Shown here: positions 1-11,155 of the stretch, in pieces
Position numbering within the stretch: the first letter of the stretch is position 1
Layout: every line of letters begins with the position of its first letter
Assembly: GCA_036417435.1 (NCBI GenBank)
Contig: CM070919.1
Coordinates: 29,017,318 to 29,081,317, forward strand
Origin: Inia geoffrensis
Taxonomy: Eukaryota > Chordata > Mammalia > Artiodactyla > Iniidae
DNA length: 64,000 bases
Direction of reading: 5' to 3'
Made by a program: the position numbers and the translations under genes
The notes under the pieces: model-generated
What the model saw: the letters and a program-made list of their open reading frames with translations, nothing else
What the model was told of the DNA's origin: nothing
Database searches by the model: none

Positions 1-1269
1 TTTTTTCCATTTAATTTGAACTTATACCAACTCTAGGAAGAAACTTTAAAGTGTTGCATAGTGAAGGGGTTATGTTAATTAGACAAAACCTGGTGTTATT
101 TCTGGTCGGGAAGACTGTCACTTCTGATCAGGTTCCTAAGTAAAAGTTGTTAATTGACTCGAATGGGTCCTATTTTTTCTCCAGTGTTGCTTTCTTTTAA
201 ACTTTTGCTGCATTGTGCACAAAGAGCATGGTTAGGGTGATATTATACTTAAATGATAGTCCAATCTTACACCACTTCATATTATACCAAACATATATTT
301 AGAATCCCCCAAAAGAAGCTGCCAGAACCTCATTTTATAATTCATTCATAGAACCGTATCATGGAGTCTGAAAAAACAAAAAAACAGAATACAAACAAAC
401 AAACAAAAAACAGTGTTTCACAGATTGCTACACAGCTTGATTTCTGATTCTGCTGAGTTTATAAGTTGAAAAGTTTTGCTCTTAACTCAATACAAACTTG
501 CAACCTTCACAAACATAAGTAAGATCCTAAATTGGATTTTCTCCATCAAGATAATTTTGATATTTTGATGCTATTTCTGTGACAAATTCCCATCAGTTTG
601 TAACTATTTTAAGTACAGACTGTCCGTCAAGTGACAGAGACTTAGATAGGTGGTCACCAATCACCTGACATTTCCCTGGGCCGCTGACAGGTGCATATTT
701 CGCAGCCTGTCTTGCAGTTAAATTGGGACAAAGCACTGGTAAAGGCCAGTGGAAAGTGGGCAGAGGTGACCTATGGCATTTCCAGCAGCCAATACCAGGC
801 TCCTTCTCTTCCCTCAAAATACTGAAACAACAAAACAGAAGCAACCTAAAGACCTAAGTTATAGCTTAGAGGTGACCCACATCACCTTCTCAGACTGACT
901 CATGAGCAGGAAATAAACTCTTACTGTCGGAGACCATTATAAGTTTAGTTTTTACAGAAGAGAAGCCCAGCTTATCTTGAGAAATATACCTTGCTTTCAG
1001 AAATATTAGTGGTTAAACTCATATTAAATGAAATCGAGGATGGAATTCAAGCATAAAACCAGTGAGAAATGAAGTGGTAGGCAGTCAGCTTGGTGATATC
1101 GTTATATTCCTCTCAACTGCACCCGCCCATCAGAATCTCCATGCTCCATGGTTTTTGTCTCCTAGACCCCTTTATGAAACACTAGGGTTCCACTGAAAGT
1201 AGGCTGAAATTTTTCAGGATGAACACCAGTTTTCTAGTTGTATGTGTTATGAATTTTGTCTTTCCCTCC
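1..1269. other. AT-rich sequence without recognised gene
   Basis: No gene or confidently identified repeat was seen. An A-rich low-complexity patch with several caaa units lies at about 371-412. The short open frame on the minus strand at 593-844 has no family signature. The stretch 600-800 has the texture of an old interspersed repeat, but I cannot name it. Confidence 0.5.
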
Positions 1270-2090
1270 TGATTTTTGTTTTATTAACAGACTTTATTGT
1301 TTAGGACAGTTTTAGGCTTGCAGAAAACGCAGAAACTACTGAGAGTTCTCATATATTCACTCACCTCATCATCTCATCTGCCCTATTGCCGTCACTAACA
1401 TCTCGCCTTGGTGTAGTACATTTGTTACAACTAATGTGCCATCGTCGATAGGTTATTTTCCACTAAATTCCATAGTTGACATCACAGCTCACTTCGTGTT
1501 GTACGTTACATGGGTTCCGACAAATGTACAATGACATGTATTCACCATTACGATGATTTCACTGTCCTAAAAGTCCTCTGTGTTCCTCTTATTCGTCCCT
1601 CCCTGCCCCCAAACTCCTGACAACCACCCATCTTTTATTGTTCCTCCTTTTCCACAATATTGTATACTTAGAATAATACAATGTATAACAATCAATGGTG
1701 TCAATTACTGATAAAGGTGTGTTAGAGTCTCCAACTGTAACGGTGGTATCACCTACTTCTCCTTCCACTTCTATTGGTTATTTGTTTATTTTTTATGGTG
1801 GTAAAAATCCATATCGTAAAATTTACCATGTTAACTTTTTTTTTTTTGCGGTACGTGGGCCTCTCACTGTTGTGGCCTCTCCCATTACAGAGCACAGGCT
1901 CTGGACGTGCAGGCTCAGCGGCCATGGCTCACGGGCCCAGCCGCTCCGCAGCATGTGGGATCTTCCCGGACCGGGGCACGAACCCGTGTCCCCTGCATCG
2001 GCAGGCGGACTCTCAACCACTGCGCCACCAGGGAAGCCCCATATTAACTATTTTTAAGGCACAATTCAGTTGTGCTGATGTCTTGGGCTG
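1270..2090 (-). mobile_element. Old L1 remnants, antisense, mosaic
   Basis: Three pieces of an old mammalian L1 are visible in antisense. Positions 1275-1680 match the antisense of L1 3' sequence (agactttattgtttaggaca near the start, aaatgtacaatgacatgtat further on). Positions 1697-1780 match antisense ORF2 (gagtctccaactgtaacggt). Positions 1781-1835 and 2041-2090 match the antisense L1M 3' end (aaaatttaccatgttaac, then aggcacaattcag). A CHR-2 SINE splits the last piece. The pieces are not collinear with a complete element, so they are fragments or separate insertions. Confidence 0.6.
1836..2040 (-). mobile_element. CHR-2 SINE (cetacean tRNA-derived)
   Basis: A complete CHR-2 SINE lies in antisense orientation. 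Its A tail appears as a T run at 1836-1847, followed by gcggtacg. It ends at 2040 with the reversed 5' end ccagggaagcccc. It sits inside old L1 3' sequence. A short imperfect target duplication, atgttaac before and atattaac after, supports insertion there. Confidence 0.92.
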
Positions 2091-2092
2091 AC

Positions 2093-2215
2093 ATATCAAA
2101 ACACTATAGACCAGGTAGCTAAAACAACAGGAATTTATTTGTCAGTGTTCTGAAGGCTGATCACCTCAGGTCAAGGTGCCCGCCTATTAGGTTCCCTGGT
2201 GAGGGCTCTCTGTAT
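2093..2215 (-). mobile_element. MLT1-like LTR fragment, antisense
   Basis: The sequence gctaaaacaacaggaattta followed by gttctgaaggctg and ggtcaaggtgcc is the antisense of the 3' part of MLT1-type MaLR LTRs, which read forward as ctgttgtttaagcca. Only about 120 bp survive. It abuts a second, oppositely oriented MaLR-like LTR. Confidence 0.55.
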
Positions 2216-2221
2216 GAGATG

Positions 2222-2452
2222 AATTTGAGTCAGGAGACTTGAGTAAAGCAGATGGCTCTTTCCAGGGTGTGTGAGCCTCATCCAATCAGTTGAAGGCCTG
2301 AATAGAATAAACATCTGAGTGAGAAAGAACTCTGCTTCTCTGCCTGCCTACGTTTGAGCTGAGACACTGGGCTGCTGCCTTTGGACTCAGAGTGCACCTG
2401 TATCATCGGCTGCCCTGAATCTGCAGCTGGCCAATTGCAGATCTTGGAATTC

Positions 2453-2510
<58 letters not shown>

Positions 2511-2549
2511 TTTTTTTTCCTGGATAAACCGGACTAATACAGATTTCAG
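2222..2549 (+). mobile_element. MaLR-type LTR with internal (TG)n expansion
   Basis: The motif gcctcatccaatcagttgaa and the terminal ggactaatacag are typical of a widespread mammalian LTR. The next base begins MaLR-like internal sequence, which fixes the orientation. A (TG)n run has expanded inside the 3' half. The LTR subfamily is not certain. Confidence 0.55.
2454..2504. repeat. (TG)n microsatellite, about 25 units
   Basis: An almost pure TG run lies within the LTR and is followed by a T run. It is likely length-polymorphic. Confidence 0.95.
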
Positions 2550-3060
2550 TACCAAGAAGTATGGTGCCACTGTAACAAATATAACAAATACCTAAATATG
2601 TGGAAGTGGCTTTGGAACTAGACAATGGGGAGAGGGTGAAAGAGTTCCGAGGTGCGCGGTAGAAGGAGACACTATTGCCTTGAACGGACTTTTCATGGTG
2701 GTTCTAGTGAGGGCTCAGAGAGAAAGAGGAGAGCTGGAGAGAATACCTGAGTAATCATGAACAGAATGTTGGTAGAAGTATGGATGGTAGAGGACATTCT
2801 GACGAGGCCTCAGATGCAAATGAGGAACAAGTTATCAGACAATGGAGAAAATGTGGTTAACGTTTCAAGGTGGCAAATAACTTGCTGAAATGTGTGTGTG
2901 TTCTAGTGTTTTGTGGAAGTGAGAAGTAGCTGGCGATGGAAGTGGGTGTTTAGCTGAGGAGTTTTCTAAGCAAAGTGCTGAAGGAGCCATTTGATTCCTC
3001 CTGGAATCAAGCGACATGAATTGAAGAAGGAATTGTTAGGTAAAAAGAACCAGAGCCATT
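2550..3060 (+). mobile_element. MaLR (MLT1/MST-type) internal sequence
   Basis: Starting directly after the LTR end, the sequence follows the MaLR internal consensus as I recall it. Matching landmarks are atttcagtaccaagaagta, gtggctttggaacta, attgccttgaac, gacgaggcctcagatgcaaa, aaatgaggaacaagttat, tagctgaggagttttctaag and gaattgaagaaggaattgtt. MaLRs are ERVL-related elements without a functional env. No open frame survives. The 3' LTR is absent, so the element is truncated near 3060. Confidence 0.65.
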
Positions 3061-3239
3061 AGTTAACCTCGTCAAGAAAAAAAGGCAGGAGGAGAGTGTA
3101 CACATACATTAAATTAGAAGTAATACAGGCCAATAAACCCAAATATAAAAAAAGAAAAGCTTATGGTATTTTCAGTTGATGCTTATGGATTGAAAACCAA
3201 GATGGAATTGATTATTTTTCAAGATACATAAATATTTTA

Positions 3240-3690
3240 TGTTATTGAGGAGTTACTAAAGTCTAAAGTAATATTACCATAGAAAAAAGAGACAGTTTTT
3301 TAAAAATCTACATTCCTCCCACACAAAATAAATGAATAAGCTCTAGACAATTTCATAGGTGATTTTAGCAGACTTGAAAGAAGAGATATTCTCTTTCAGA
3401 GTACGGTAAAGGGAAAGCAATATTTTTTTGGTACGCAGTGCAAAAACTTTGACACAAAATCCGAGAGACGATACATATACCGAATTTCTAGACTGGTATC
3501 ACTTATGATTAATAATGCAAATATTACAAATAAGATATTAAAGCTTGAAGTAGAATAAAATCAATATAATAATATTTGAAATCTATTAAAATAATTCAGA
3601 ATAAGATATCAGAGGATAAACATATCTCCGCAGGAGCTAAAATGCATTTGATAAAATCCATCATTTGACAAAACGGCTTCAAATGAATAT
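3240..3690 (+). mobile_element. Possible very old L1 ORF2 remnant
   Basis: The phrase aatgcatttgataaaatcca (3641-3661) resembles the L1 RT stretch that encodes A-F-D-K-I, and the upstream sequence has L1-like A-rich composition. The match is weak and no frame is open. Confidence 0.35.
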
Positions 3691-3711
3691 ATCTGGTTGT
3701 TGTTATGACAG

Positions 3712-3713
<2 letters not shown>

Positions 3714-3744
<31 letters not shown>
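3714..3744. repeat. (TG)n microsatellite
   Basis: A pure TG run of about 15 units ends next to the inverted repeat at 3746-3771. Confidence 0.95.
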
Positions 3745-3745
<1 letters not shown>

Positions 3746-3771
3746 TAATTAAGGCACAATTACCTTAATTA
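3746..3771. repeat. Short perfect inverted repeat
   Basis: Arms taattaagg and ccttaatta (9 bp, perfect) flank an 8-base spacer, directly after the TG run. This could extrude as a hairpin next to a potentially Z-forming tract. No function is implied. Confidence 0.7.
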
Positions 3772-4646
3772 TTCACTCTTCTTCCTGAGATACTATTAAT
3801 ATATCGAATAAGAAAAAAATGATGTCCATAAATTGTGGTTTTATAAAGACTCTAAAGAGACTTTTTACAGTTAATTCTCCTGTGCTATCTGATTGTACAG
3901 CATTTGCTGTATTACTTATTTTAAAAACTTGTGAAAAATTCATTTTTTAAAATGTCCTGCAAAAATATATCTTTCAAGAGTTCATCTTTGTTCTTCAAAT
4001 CTACGTTATACAAACACTGGCTCGACAACTGAAAACTTAGTTTGAATCCAATTTTTATATAAATGGTCAATATTCACCATTTAATGACGAAAAAGTAGAG
4101 GTTGCATTCCAAAGGATAAAATGTGTTACTTAGAATTTAATTGTTTTGTGTAAACATAAAATTTGTCATTCTTACCCTAATCTTATTTTCATGTCTACAA
4201 AGATATAACATGAGATCATGTTTGTATAATGTATGATCAGCTAAACCTTAAATATCAAACCACAGCCACTGTGCAGCTTTATTTTGAAGTTATAGACCCT
4301 CTAATGACATTATTCCATTTTAGGAAAACAGTTTTACATGTTTTCGGAGTTAATCATCCAATGAACTGTTGCATATGCACGTCAAGGGGTTGCCCAAACG
4401 CTGGCGTATTCATATTAGAAGCAACTTAAATTATTTATCACCCTCTTAACATGTTGGCCCTACAGCAGGACTTATATATATGTTCAGCTATAAAATGCAA
4501 AACTCTGCGGAATTAGCCAAGAAGTGGTGACAGGTAAGCTTGCTCTCACAGAAGACATCAGAGGGAGGTAAGGGGAACCTTCATGAGATGAAGTTTTCAG
4601 TGCCCAAGACACTGCCATAAATGCTTCACAAAAAGCATGTTCTCCA
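3772..4646. other. AT-rich sequence without recognised gene
   Basis: No gene or named repeat was seen. Short open frames here have no recognisable motifs. Confidence 0.5.
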
Positions 4647-4732
4647 CCCTTTACAACTCTAGAAACTGACCGTTGATGAGTCAATACACCCCTTTATAAC
4701 TTTAGAAACTGACAGTTGACGAGTCAATAAAA
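4647..4732. repeat. Tandem duplication of a 43-bp unit
   Basis: Two adjacent copies, 4647-4689 and 4690-4732, differ at only a few positions. Each contains tagaaactgac followed by gttga. Copy 1 holds tgagtca, which matches the AP-1 consensus. Copy 2 reads cgagtca at the same place. Confidence 0.8.
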
Positions 4733-4879
4733 CTTTTACACTTTCTGGAGGGTCCCCAAGCCTCAAAATCACCCATAAAAAGTTAAAAATTCTGACACAT
4801 TTTCTGACATAGGATCTTTATAAAGAAATTATAAAATCAAAGCAAAAAAACAAAAACAAAAAACTACTATTTGGGGCCA

Positions 4880-5240
4880 GGGACAACTGTGCTCTTCAAT
4901 TATTTTCTTTGCTGCCCCAGATTTCCCTGCCTCCTGATAGGCAGTCAAGTGACCAGTTCTGGCCCATGGGCTGAGGACAGACGGACTTTGTTTCTCATCC
5001 ATCCTAAGGCATAAGGGAACTGGCAAGACACCCCGAGACTCATTCGTTATCTGCCCCCAGAGGCCCGGAAGCCACTTACATCAGAAGGTCCCTCCACAGC
5101 CTGGGTCCCAGGGTGGAACAGTCCCTGGACAGAGCACAGAAGGCATGAAGAGAGTGACCAATAAATAACCTTCTGTCTCTTTAAGCTCTTGGGATTTCCA
5201 GGTTGTTATCACCTGGTCCTTTCTGACCAGTACATGTCTG
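4880..5240 (+). mobile_element. Possible old MLT1-class LTR
   Basis: Sequence such as tcaagtgaccagttctggcc, ccaataaataacc, ctctttaagctcttgggatt and gttatcacctgg resembles the 3' portion of older MaLR LTRs, which typically run through taagccactgagattt and a poly(A) signal. Divergence is high, so this is a tentative call. Confidence 0.35.
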
Positions 5241-6479
5241 TGTCCCATGTCTGTTCCATATCCACACACGACCTGCCTTCACAGAGTGCTTTCATGTGTC
5301 AGATTCAGTAAAGACTTGGGAAACCACGACCCACTAAGGAAGCAGGTACAAGTTGCCCACTACGTTTACCCATTGCCTTTGAAGTTGCTCCAGTGACAGC
5401 AGCTCCAGTGAAGTATCGGGCAGCTTCCCCTAGAACTCCTCCACTGCCCCCTGTTCAGGAGAGCCTGCCCCATTGGAAGGTCCTCTTTCGTCTCTTCATG
5501 ATACAGTAGCTTACACGTAATTAGCATGATGTATTTTATAATAACACTATATTTTTAATGCTACATCCAACATTAAACACAAAACATAATTCTAAAATAA
5601 CAAACATAAGGGAGGATAGAGCATATGCAATTGCTACTGTGACAGCCACATCTTACTCCCTGTCGTTCAGGATATCATCGTGTGAAAACTTGTGTTGTAT
5701 TCTAGGAACCTCACGGTAACGCAGACTGCCTATCAGAAGTATCTCCTAACCTCGTAATTGAAAGAAACTGGAATGCAGGCTAGATGGAGAAGAGTAAACG
5801 TCTCGAATGTTCTCTGGACTAGTTTAGGTCTCCCTGGTTTACTCTCTTGCAATTCTCTGTATTTCTTTATAATTTATAAAAAAGTTAGTAAACTTTTTGC
5901 ATAGTTATCTGTTTAATGTTTGCTCTTTTTGTTAAAAGATTAGTGAAGGAACAGACATCACATTTAGACATCATGTCTTCCACCACTGTGTTTATTTTAC
6001 CTACACATCGTGGGACAGAGTAAGTGCCCAATACAAATGTGTCTTCGGGATTTTTCAGGAATATAGGCAGATGCTACAAGCATAAACACTAAGCTCAAAA
6101 GGGAATTGAGTTCTGGCAGCAAAGAGGAGAAAGTTCCTCAGATGCGAGTCTCCATATCAGCTTTACAGTGCAGAAAGGCACTAGGACCAGTAAGCGGACA
6201 GCACAGAGAACCATTTAAATTCACAATGCAGGAGGACTCTCTAACTCTGAGTTTATCTCCAGATGAAATACCCGTCATCACGGGATATGACAAAGAAGAG
6301 ACTGGCTCACGGGAAACCGGAGACACATAGAATCAAGGCAAGTCTGCCTGAACAAGTTAATACGACTTAATTACAGTTTATAAAACCCTACAGACATTGA
6401 CACCTGAGAAAGTTAGTGAATAGACACAGAAACAAAGAAAGACCGAGAATTGAACATGGTGATGATAGAGGTCGGTAAC
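5241..6479. other. Mostly unique sequence, possible MIR tail
   Basis: No gene was recognised. At about 5985-6045 the phrase gacagagtaagtgcccaata resembles a MIR 3' end in plus orientation. An open frame at 6106-6330 is 74 codons long, has no canonical start or known motif, and is treated as chance. Confidence 0.45.
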
Positions 6480-6601
6480 TTTTTTTTTTTTTGGCTGCTC
6501 TGTGTGGCATGTGGGAACTTAGTTTCCTGACCAGGGATGGAACCCGTGTCCGCTGCAGTGGAAGTGTGGAGTCCCAGCCACTGGACCGCCAGGGAAGTCC
6601 C
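6480..6601 (-). mobile_element. CHR-1 type SINE, antisense
   Basis: A T run is followed by ggctgctctgtgtggcatgt, gaccagggatggaacccgtg and the reversed 5' end ggaccgccagggaagtccc. This is a short-form CHR-1 SINE. The B-box region reads ggttccatccc in sense orientation, so it has diverged from the Pol III consensus. Confidence 0.85.
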
Positions 6602-6699
6602 CCGTGTACCTTTTGAGGTTGTCAGATTTTCACTTAACTACCAGAGAATGTTGGGGGGCAGGGAGTGAACATCTGGGGACTGATGTCATCTGTAAGTGG

Positions 6700-6850
6700 G
6701 ACAGCGAGAGCCATCTAAAGATGGGCATGCCTGGGTTCCACTCTTCCTCTGTCATCTATTTGTTACATGGCTTGAGGTCAATGCTTTTACCTTGCTGAGT
6801 CCATATTTCCTTACCTTTAATATTAAGGAATAAATTGAGATGATTTGTCT
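6700..6850 (+). mobile_element. MIR SINE remnant
   Basis: The order gcctgggttccactc, cttgaggtcaatgc and tgagtccatatttccttacc follows the MIR core (tgcctgggttcgaatcc, cttgggcaagtta, cctcagtttcctcatc). MIR is an ancient mammalian tRNA-derived SINE. Confidence 0.65.
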
Positions 6851-7337
6851 CTTTGTGATTTATCATCTTATGAAATATAGTATAGTCAACACCACAGATA
6901 TTTAATCCTATGCAACCAGAGCTGTACTACTTATACAGAGAATTATGGGAGGAAGAGTCAGTAGAAAGAAGAAAATGCTGGTGAAGAGAGATAGATGCTT
7001 CCTTTAATCCAGGCGTTATAGTGATCCCCAGAAAATAGTTCTCTTTATTAGCTGCTTTCATTTACAAAGTGTGTACTGTGGTAGGACTCTCTCAAAGTTC
7101 ATTGAGATTTATTATTTAATTTAAAGTGTTTACGTAAAACTAATAAGCCAAAGTATGAATTTTCAGACTAGGCATTTCCTCAGATTAGAACCTGTAGCTT
7201 AGATGCCTCCACTGTTGATGAGTAGTTGTAAAGTAGGAAGCAACCAAGGACCCAGGGAAATACATACCACAATGGCTTTCAGAGTTCTTCTGAGAGTTTC
7301 CATATTCCTAATCAAGAGAGTTATCTCCACTGCCAGT
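6851..7337. other. Unique AT-rich sequence
   Basis: Nothing recognisable as a gene or named repeat was seen. Confidence 0.45.
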
Positions 7338-7872
7338 GTACTTATTTATTTATTGTAGTAAGAACACAGTGACATCTACCCTCAGTGAACTTTCAAGTGC
7401 ACAATACAGGATTGTGAACTCTAACCACAGTGGTGTACAGCAGATTTCTAGAACTTACTCATTCGCCAGAACTTAAACTTTATACACATTGAACTGGAAC
7501 TCTCCCTTCCCCCTTTTCCCAACCCCTGGCAACCACCGGTATGGTCTCTGCTTCTATGAGTTTGAACATTTTAGATACTTCATGTAAGTGGAATCATGCA
7601 ATATTTGTCCTTCTGTGTCTGGCCTATCTCATTTAGAATAATGTTCCGTAACTTAGGTTCTTCCATGTTGTTGCATATGGCAGGACTTCCTTCTTCTGTA
7701 AAGTTGAATAATATTCATATCTATATCTATAAGACATTTTTCTTATCCATTCTTCAGTTGATGGATGTTTAGGCTGTTTTCATATCTTGGCTACTGTGAA
7801 TAATGGGAGCCCAGGCATTCTCTTCCAAATCCTGATTTCAATTATTTTAGATAATTAGAATTGGGCTTACTG
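7338..7872 (-). mobile_element. L1 3' half of a 5'-inverted (twin-primed) insertion
   Basis: On the minus strand this runs from the end of L1 ORF2 through the 3'UTR. It starts near the L1 position ccagcaatccca (here ccagtaagccca), continues through ttgaaatcagg and cacagtagccaagatatgaa, and ends at about 7338 with caataaataaataag, an A-rich 3' end. The adjoining plus-strand segment stops at the same L1 position, so the two are best read as one inverted insertion of an L1MA/L1MB-age element. Confidence 0.75.
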
Positions 7873-8820
7873 GAAAATTGGATATTCATATTCAAAATAA
7901 TAAAAGTGGACCATTATCTTACATCATACACAAACCTCAACTCAAATGAATTAAAGGCTTAACTGTAAGACCTAAAACTAAAACTCCTAGAAGAAAACAT
8001 AGGGGAAAAGTTTCATGACATTGATCTAGGCAATTATTTATTGGATATGACACCATAAGCACAAGCAACAAAGCAAAAATATGTAAGTGGACTGTATCAA
8101 ACTGGAAAGCTTCTGCCCAGCAAGTGAAACCATCAAGAGAGTGAAAAGACATCCCACAGAGCAGGAGAAAATATGTGCAAAAAATATATCTGATATGGGG
8201 TTAATTTCCAAAACGTAGAAGAAATTCCTACTGTTTGCAAGAGTGAAAGATCAAAAACCTGATCGTAATTTGGGCAAAGGATCTGAATAGACATTTCTCC
8301 AAAGACATACAAATGGCCAACAGGTATATGAAAAAATTCTCAAGCTCACTAATCCTCAGGGAAATGCAAATCAAAACCACAATGAGGGGCTTCCCTGGTG
8401 GCGCAGGGGTTGAGAGTCTGCCTGCCGATGCAGGGGATACGGGTTCATGCCCCCGTCTGGGAAGATCCCACATGCCACAGAGCGGCTGGGCCTGTGAGCC
8501 ATGGCTGCTGAGCCTGCGCGTCCAGAGCCTGTGCTCCACAACGGGAGAGGCCACAACAGTGAGAGGCCCGCGTACCGCAAAAAAAAAAAAAAAAAAAAAA
8601 AAAGAAAAACACAATGAGACATCATCTCATACCTGTTAGGATGGCTATTATAAAAAAAAAAAAAAAATCACAAAGGATAAGAAGTATTGAGAAGGGTGTG
8701 GAGAATTTAGAACACCTGTACACTTTTGGTGGGAATGTAAATTGGCACAGCCATTATAGTAAAGAGTATGGTGGTTCTCCAAAAAATTAAAAATAGAACT
8801 ACCTTATGACTGTCAATACA
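7873..8820 (+). mobile_element. L1 ORF2 segment, inverted 5' half of the same insertion
   Basis: In plus orientation this follows L1 ORF2 from ggaaaattggatattcatat through ctcctagaagaaaacatagg, gatatgacaccataagcaca, aatagacatttctccaaag and caaatcaaaaccacaatgag to gaactaccttatgactgtca. The frame is broken throughout. A CHR-2 SINE interrupts it after cacaatgag. About 710 bp of L1 remain when the SINE and its target duplication are subtracted. Confidence 0.8.
8387..8609 (+). mobile_element. CHR-2 SINE inside L1
   Basis: A full SINE from gggcttccctggtggcgcag to cgtaccgc with a long A tail. The target duplication cacaatgag is perfect (8378-8386 and 8610-8618) and restores the host L1 reading caatgagacatcatctcat. 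The SINE is therefore younger than the L1. Its A-box region has gcaggggttg instead of gcagtggttg. Confidence 0.95.
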
Positions 8821-10190
8821 TTTTAGATCTTGCCAAAAGACTGACTCTTCTTCCCATATTTCAGGTGCGGTCAGTGTATGCGTGTGTGTGTGTGTGTTTA
8901 TTCACCAATCTAGAACATAGCATTGATGTGTAAACATCACATGGAAGTCAGTCTGTCTCTCTCTACCCCTGTCTCTCTCTAATACACGTATGTATATGTC
9001 TATGGCTTCCCTTCAGAGAAGATGTAAGGAGGATAAAAGAGCAATAAACTAAGAACTAGGTGACCTGGTTTCTCACACCATCATTACTAGTTGTACCCAG
9101 GATGTATGCCAGGACCACCCACGCTGAACTGCCTTTATTAACTTTCTCTTTGATATTGTGTGATTGGTTTATATTAAGAAATTTAATACATATAACCCTG
9201 TGAAACTCACTGTTGTGTTTATTATTATAAGGATGTTCCTGAAGATAATATTTGCCATATTACACAAAGCTTATTCTGTGAAGACCCAGGGGATCTATTT
9301 CTCTATTATAAGGAATAGTTGTACTTATTTTGAACACTTTCTTTTTCCTAAGAGGAACATAATTGATTCTATTTCCTTTTTCTCTTTGACTCCATAAGAT
9401 CCCCTTGTATCCAACCTCTAGCAAGAATTTAAGCTTCATAGTTACTGTTTGCCAGACAACCAATTAAAGTCTTCAATTCAGCTTTAGAAGAATTTATTAT
9501 AGGGAATCCAAGTACTTGAAGAAAACTAAGGGCCGAAAAGTTTGGTTAGAGTTTGTCCTTGGGAGCCATCAGGAACCAAGTCAATCATTCTTGCCATTTA
9601 TCTCTGGGACCAAAAGGTTTCTCATTTCTGTGCATGTATTTTATCATGCTTTCTAGATTTTCTTGCCTGCTCCCATTTTTAAGTAAGATGGAACTTAGTA
9701 AATCAACTACATGAGTTAGCTTAGATCACCTCTTTAACATCAGTTTTATAATGCCCTAGATAATTATGTTTTGATAGTTTTTTTTTTAATAATCAGGTAG
9801 CTCTTTCAAAAAATAATCTTACTTACAAGTCCAATATACAAAAGAAATAAAGGATAACACAGACGTTTCCCCCCAAAATGATATCCATGGCCTCATAATC
9901 TCATAATTCCACTCGAAAACTAAGTGGAAGCAGTCTCAGTTCTCAGGAAGGAGAATGTGGACTGTTTCTGGTTCATTTCCCTGTGGTGTCAGATAACCAT
10001 CACTTGGTGGGACCTGTAGTGTCATACTCTGGGAAGGAAGTGTGGGAAAGGGGACACTGGGAAATGGAGAGTTCTTAGCTCCTAAAATATCTATTAAATA
10101 CATGTCGGTGTTCCCTACCCCTATTACCTTATCTGTTTTACATTCTATCATATCTCACAGGTATTTCTCTGATCAGCCTTGAACTCTCCT
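8821..10190. other. Mostly unique sequence
   Basis: No gene was recognised. It contains a short (TG)n run at 8880-8897 and a CT-rich patch near 8955-8980. Confidence 0.5.
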
Positions 10191-10194
10191 TTTT

Positions 10195-10300
10195 GAACAA
10201 ACAGAGACATAGTAAACCACTTTCATGACCTAGGTTAAGTTGCCTTTTACACTTCAATTCCACAATGCACAAAATGAAGTTGTTTAGATAAAGCATTTAA
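10195..10300 (+). mobile_element. MIR SINE fragment
   Basis: The sequence catgacctaggttaagttgc, followed by an acttcaattcc stretch and aaaatgaagttgttt, follows the MIR order gtgaccttgggcaagttac, cctcagtttcc, aaaatggg. Confidence 0.5.
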
Positions 10301-11155
10301 AAAATATTCATAGAGTCCACACATAGAAACCTAATATATAAAGAAAACAAAAGCTTTTATAAAGCAGGTGAGAGGAGTTCTAGAGACCCATTTGACCCCT
10401 CCATATCTCCCTTGGTGACCCATGCATTACTACTCAAGATAATCAATAATGTTAATTCTAGGCACAGAAACCTAGTTTCCAAGCTTGAGAGAGAGACTGA
10501 TAAAAATTAAAAGGAAAACTAGAGGAATGCTACTGGCAGCATGGCTATATTTATAGGCGTAGATTTGACAGTATGACCTCATTCATTTTCAAGAAACTCA
10601 TTATATGATATTATCTACATGACATTCTTTGGATGAAACAAGAATCCTTCGCTTATTTTAGCAGTCCAACGTCTTCCCCATTCACTGGCGCTGAGTCTAA
10701 AATTTCTCCCCTTAAAGATTTATTTTCTTCAACGCAAAGACACGTGATCTAGTGAGAATATCAATGATGTGAAAGCCAGTCAACTGAATTACTGTCTCAC
10801 CTGTGCCAGGAACACCCTTTCAGGTGTCAGACACCTCAGTGAACCTCGAGGAAGAAGGAGGGACAGCTTTCAGTTATGGATCATGCGCCACAATCTGTTC
10901 CAAAATTCTTGACTAGTCAACCTGATGTACCCAAGAATGACTTCAACCAGAATTAATGGTTTATGCTCTAAAATCTGGGCCACAGTTTCAAAACAGGAAA
11001 GTATTGCTCTCAGAATGGAAAAGGAAAAATGAAATGTAGAGTCCATAATGTTTTTAAGTGTCAACCACAAACTGGTGCTTGCCATTGGCACTGGCCATCT
11101 ACCTCTACAAGGAGCAAATCCTGTGCTGCCGCAGCTGCTGACTTTCAACGCCCCC
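10301..11155. other. Sequence upstream of an LTR; unassigned
   Basis: No host gene was recognised. The part from about 10860 to 11155 directly precedes the LTR and could be degenerate ERV internal sequence. The minus-strand open frame at 10870-11217 overlaps this junction and shows no conserved motif. Confidence 0.35.

Noticed and set aside
1823..2057. Recurring peptide families ([10 protein letters not shown]..., [16 protein letters not shown]...) found at ten places
   Set aside because: They are frames of the CHR-2 SINE in both orientations, so recurrence reflects copy number, not a protein family.
2278..2625. His-Thr repeat peptide on the minus strand
   Set aside because: Translation of the (TG)n microsatellite. 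The same applies to 41567-41839 with (CA)n.
2454..3744. Regularly repeated short units considered as a CRISPR array
   Set aside because: These are simple dinucleotide runs in a mammalian genome, with no spacer-repeat organisation.
6106..6330. Candidate small protein of 74 codons
   Set aside because: No ATG at the frame start, no recognisable motif, and an equally long frame on the opposite strand.
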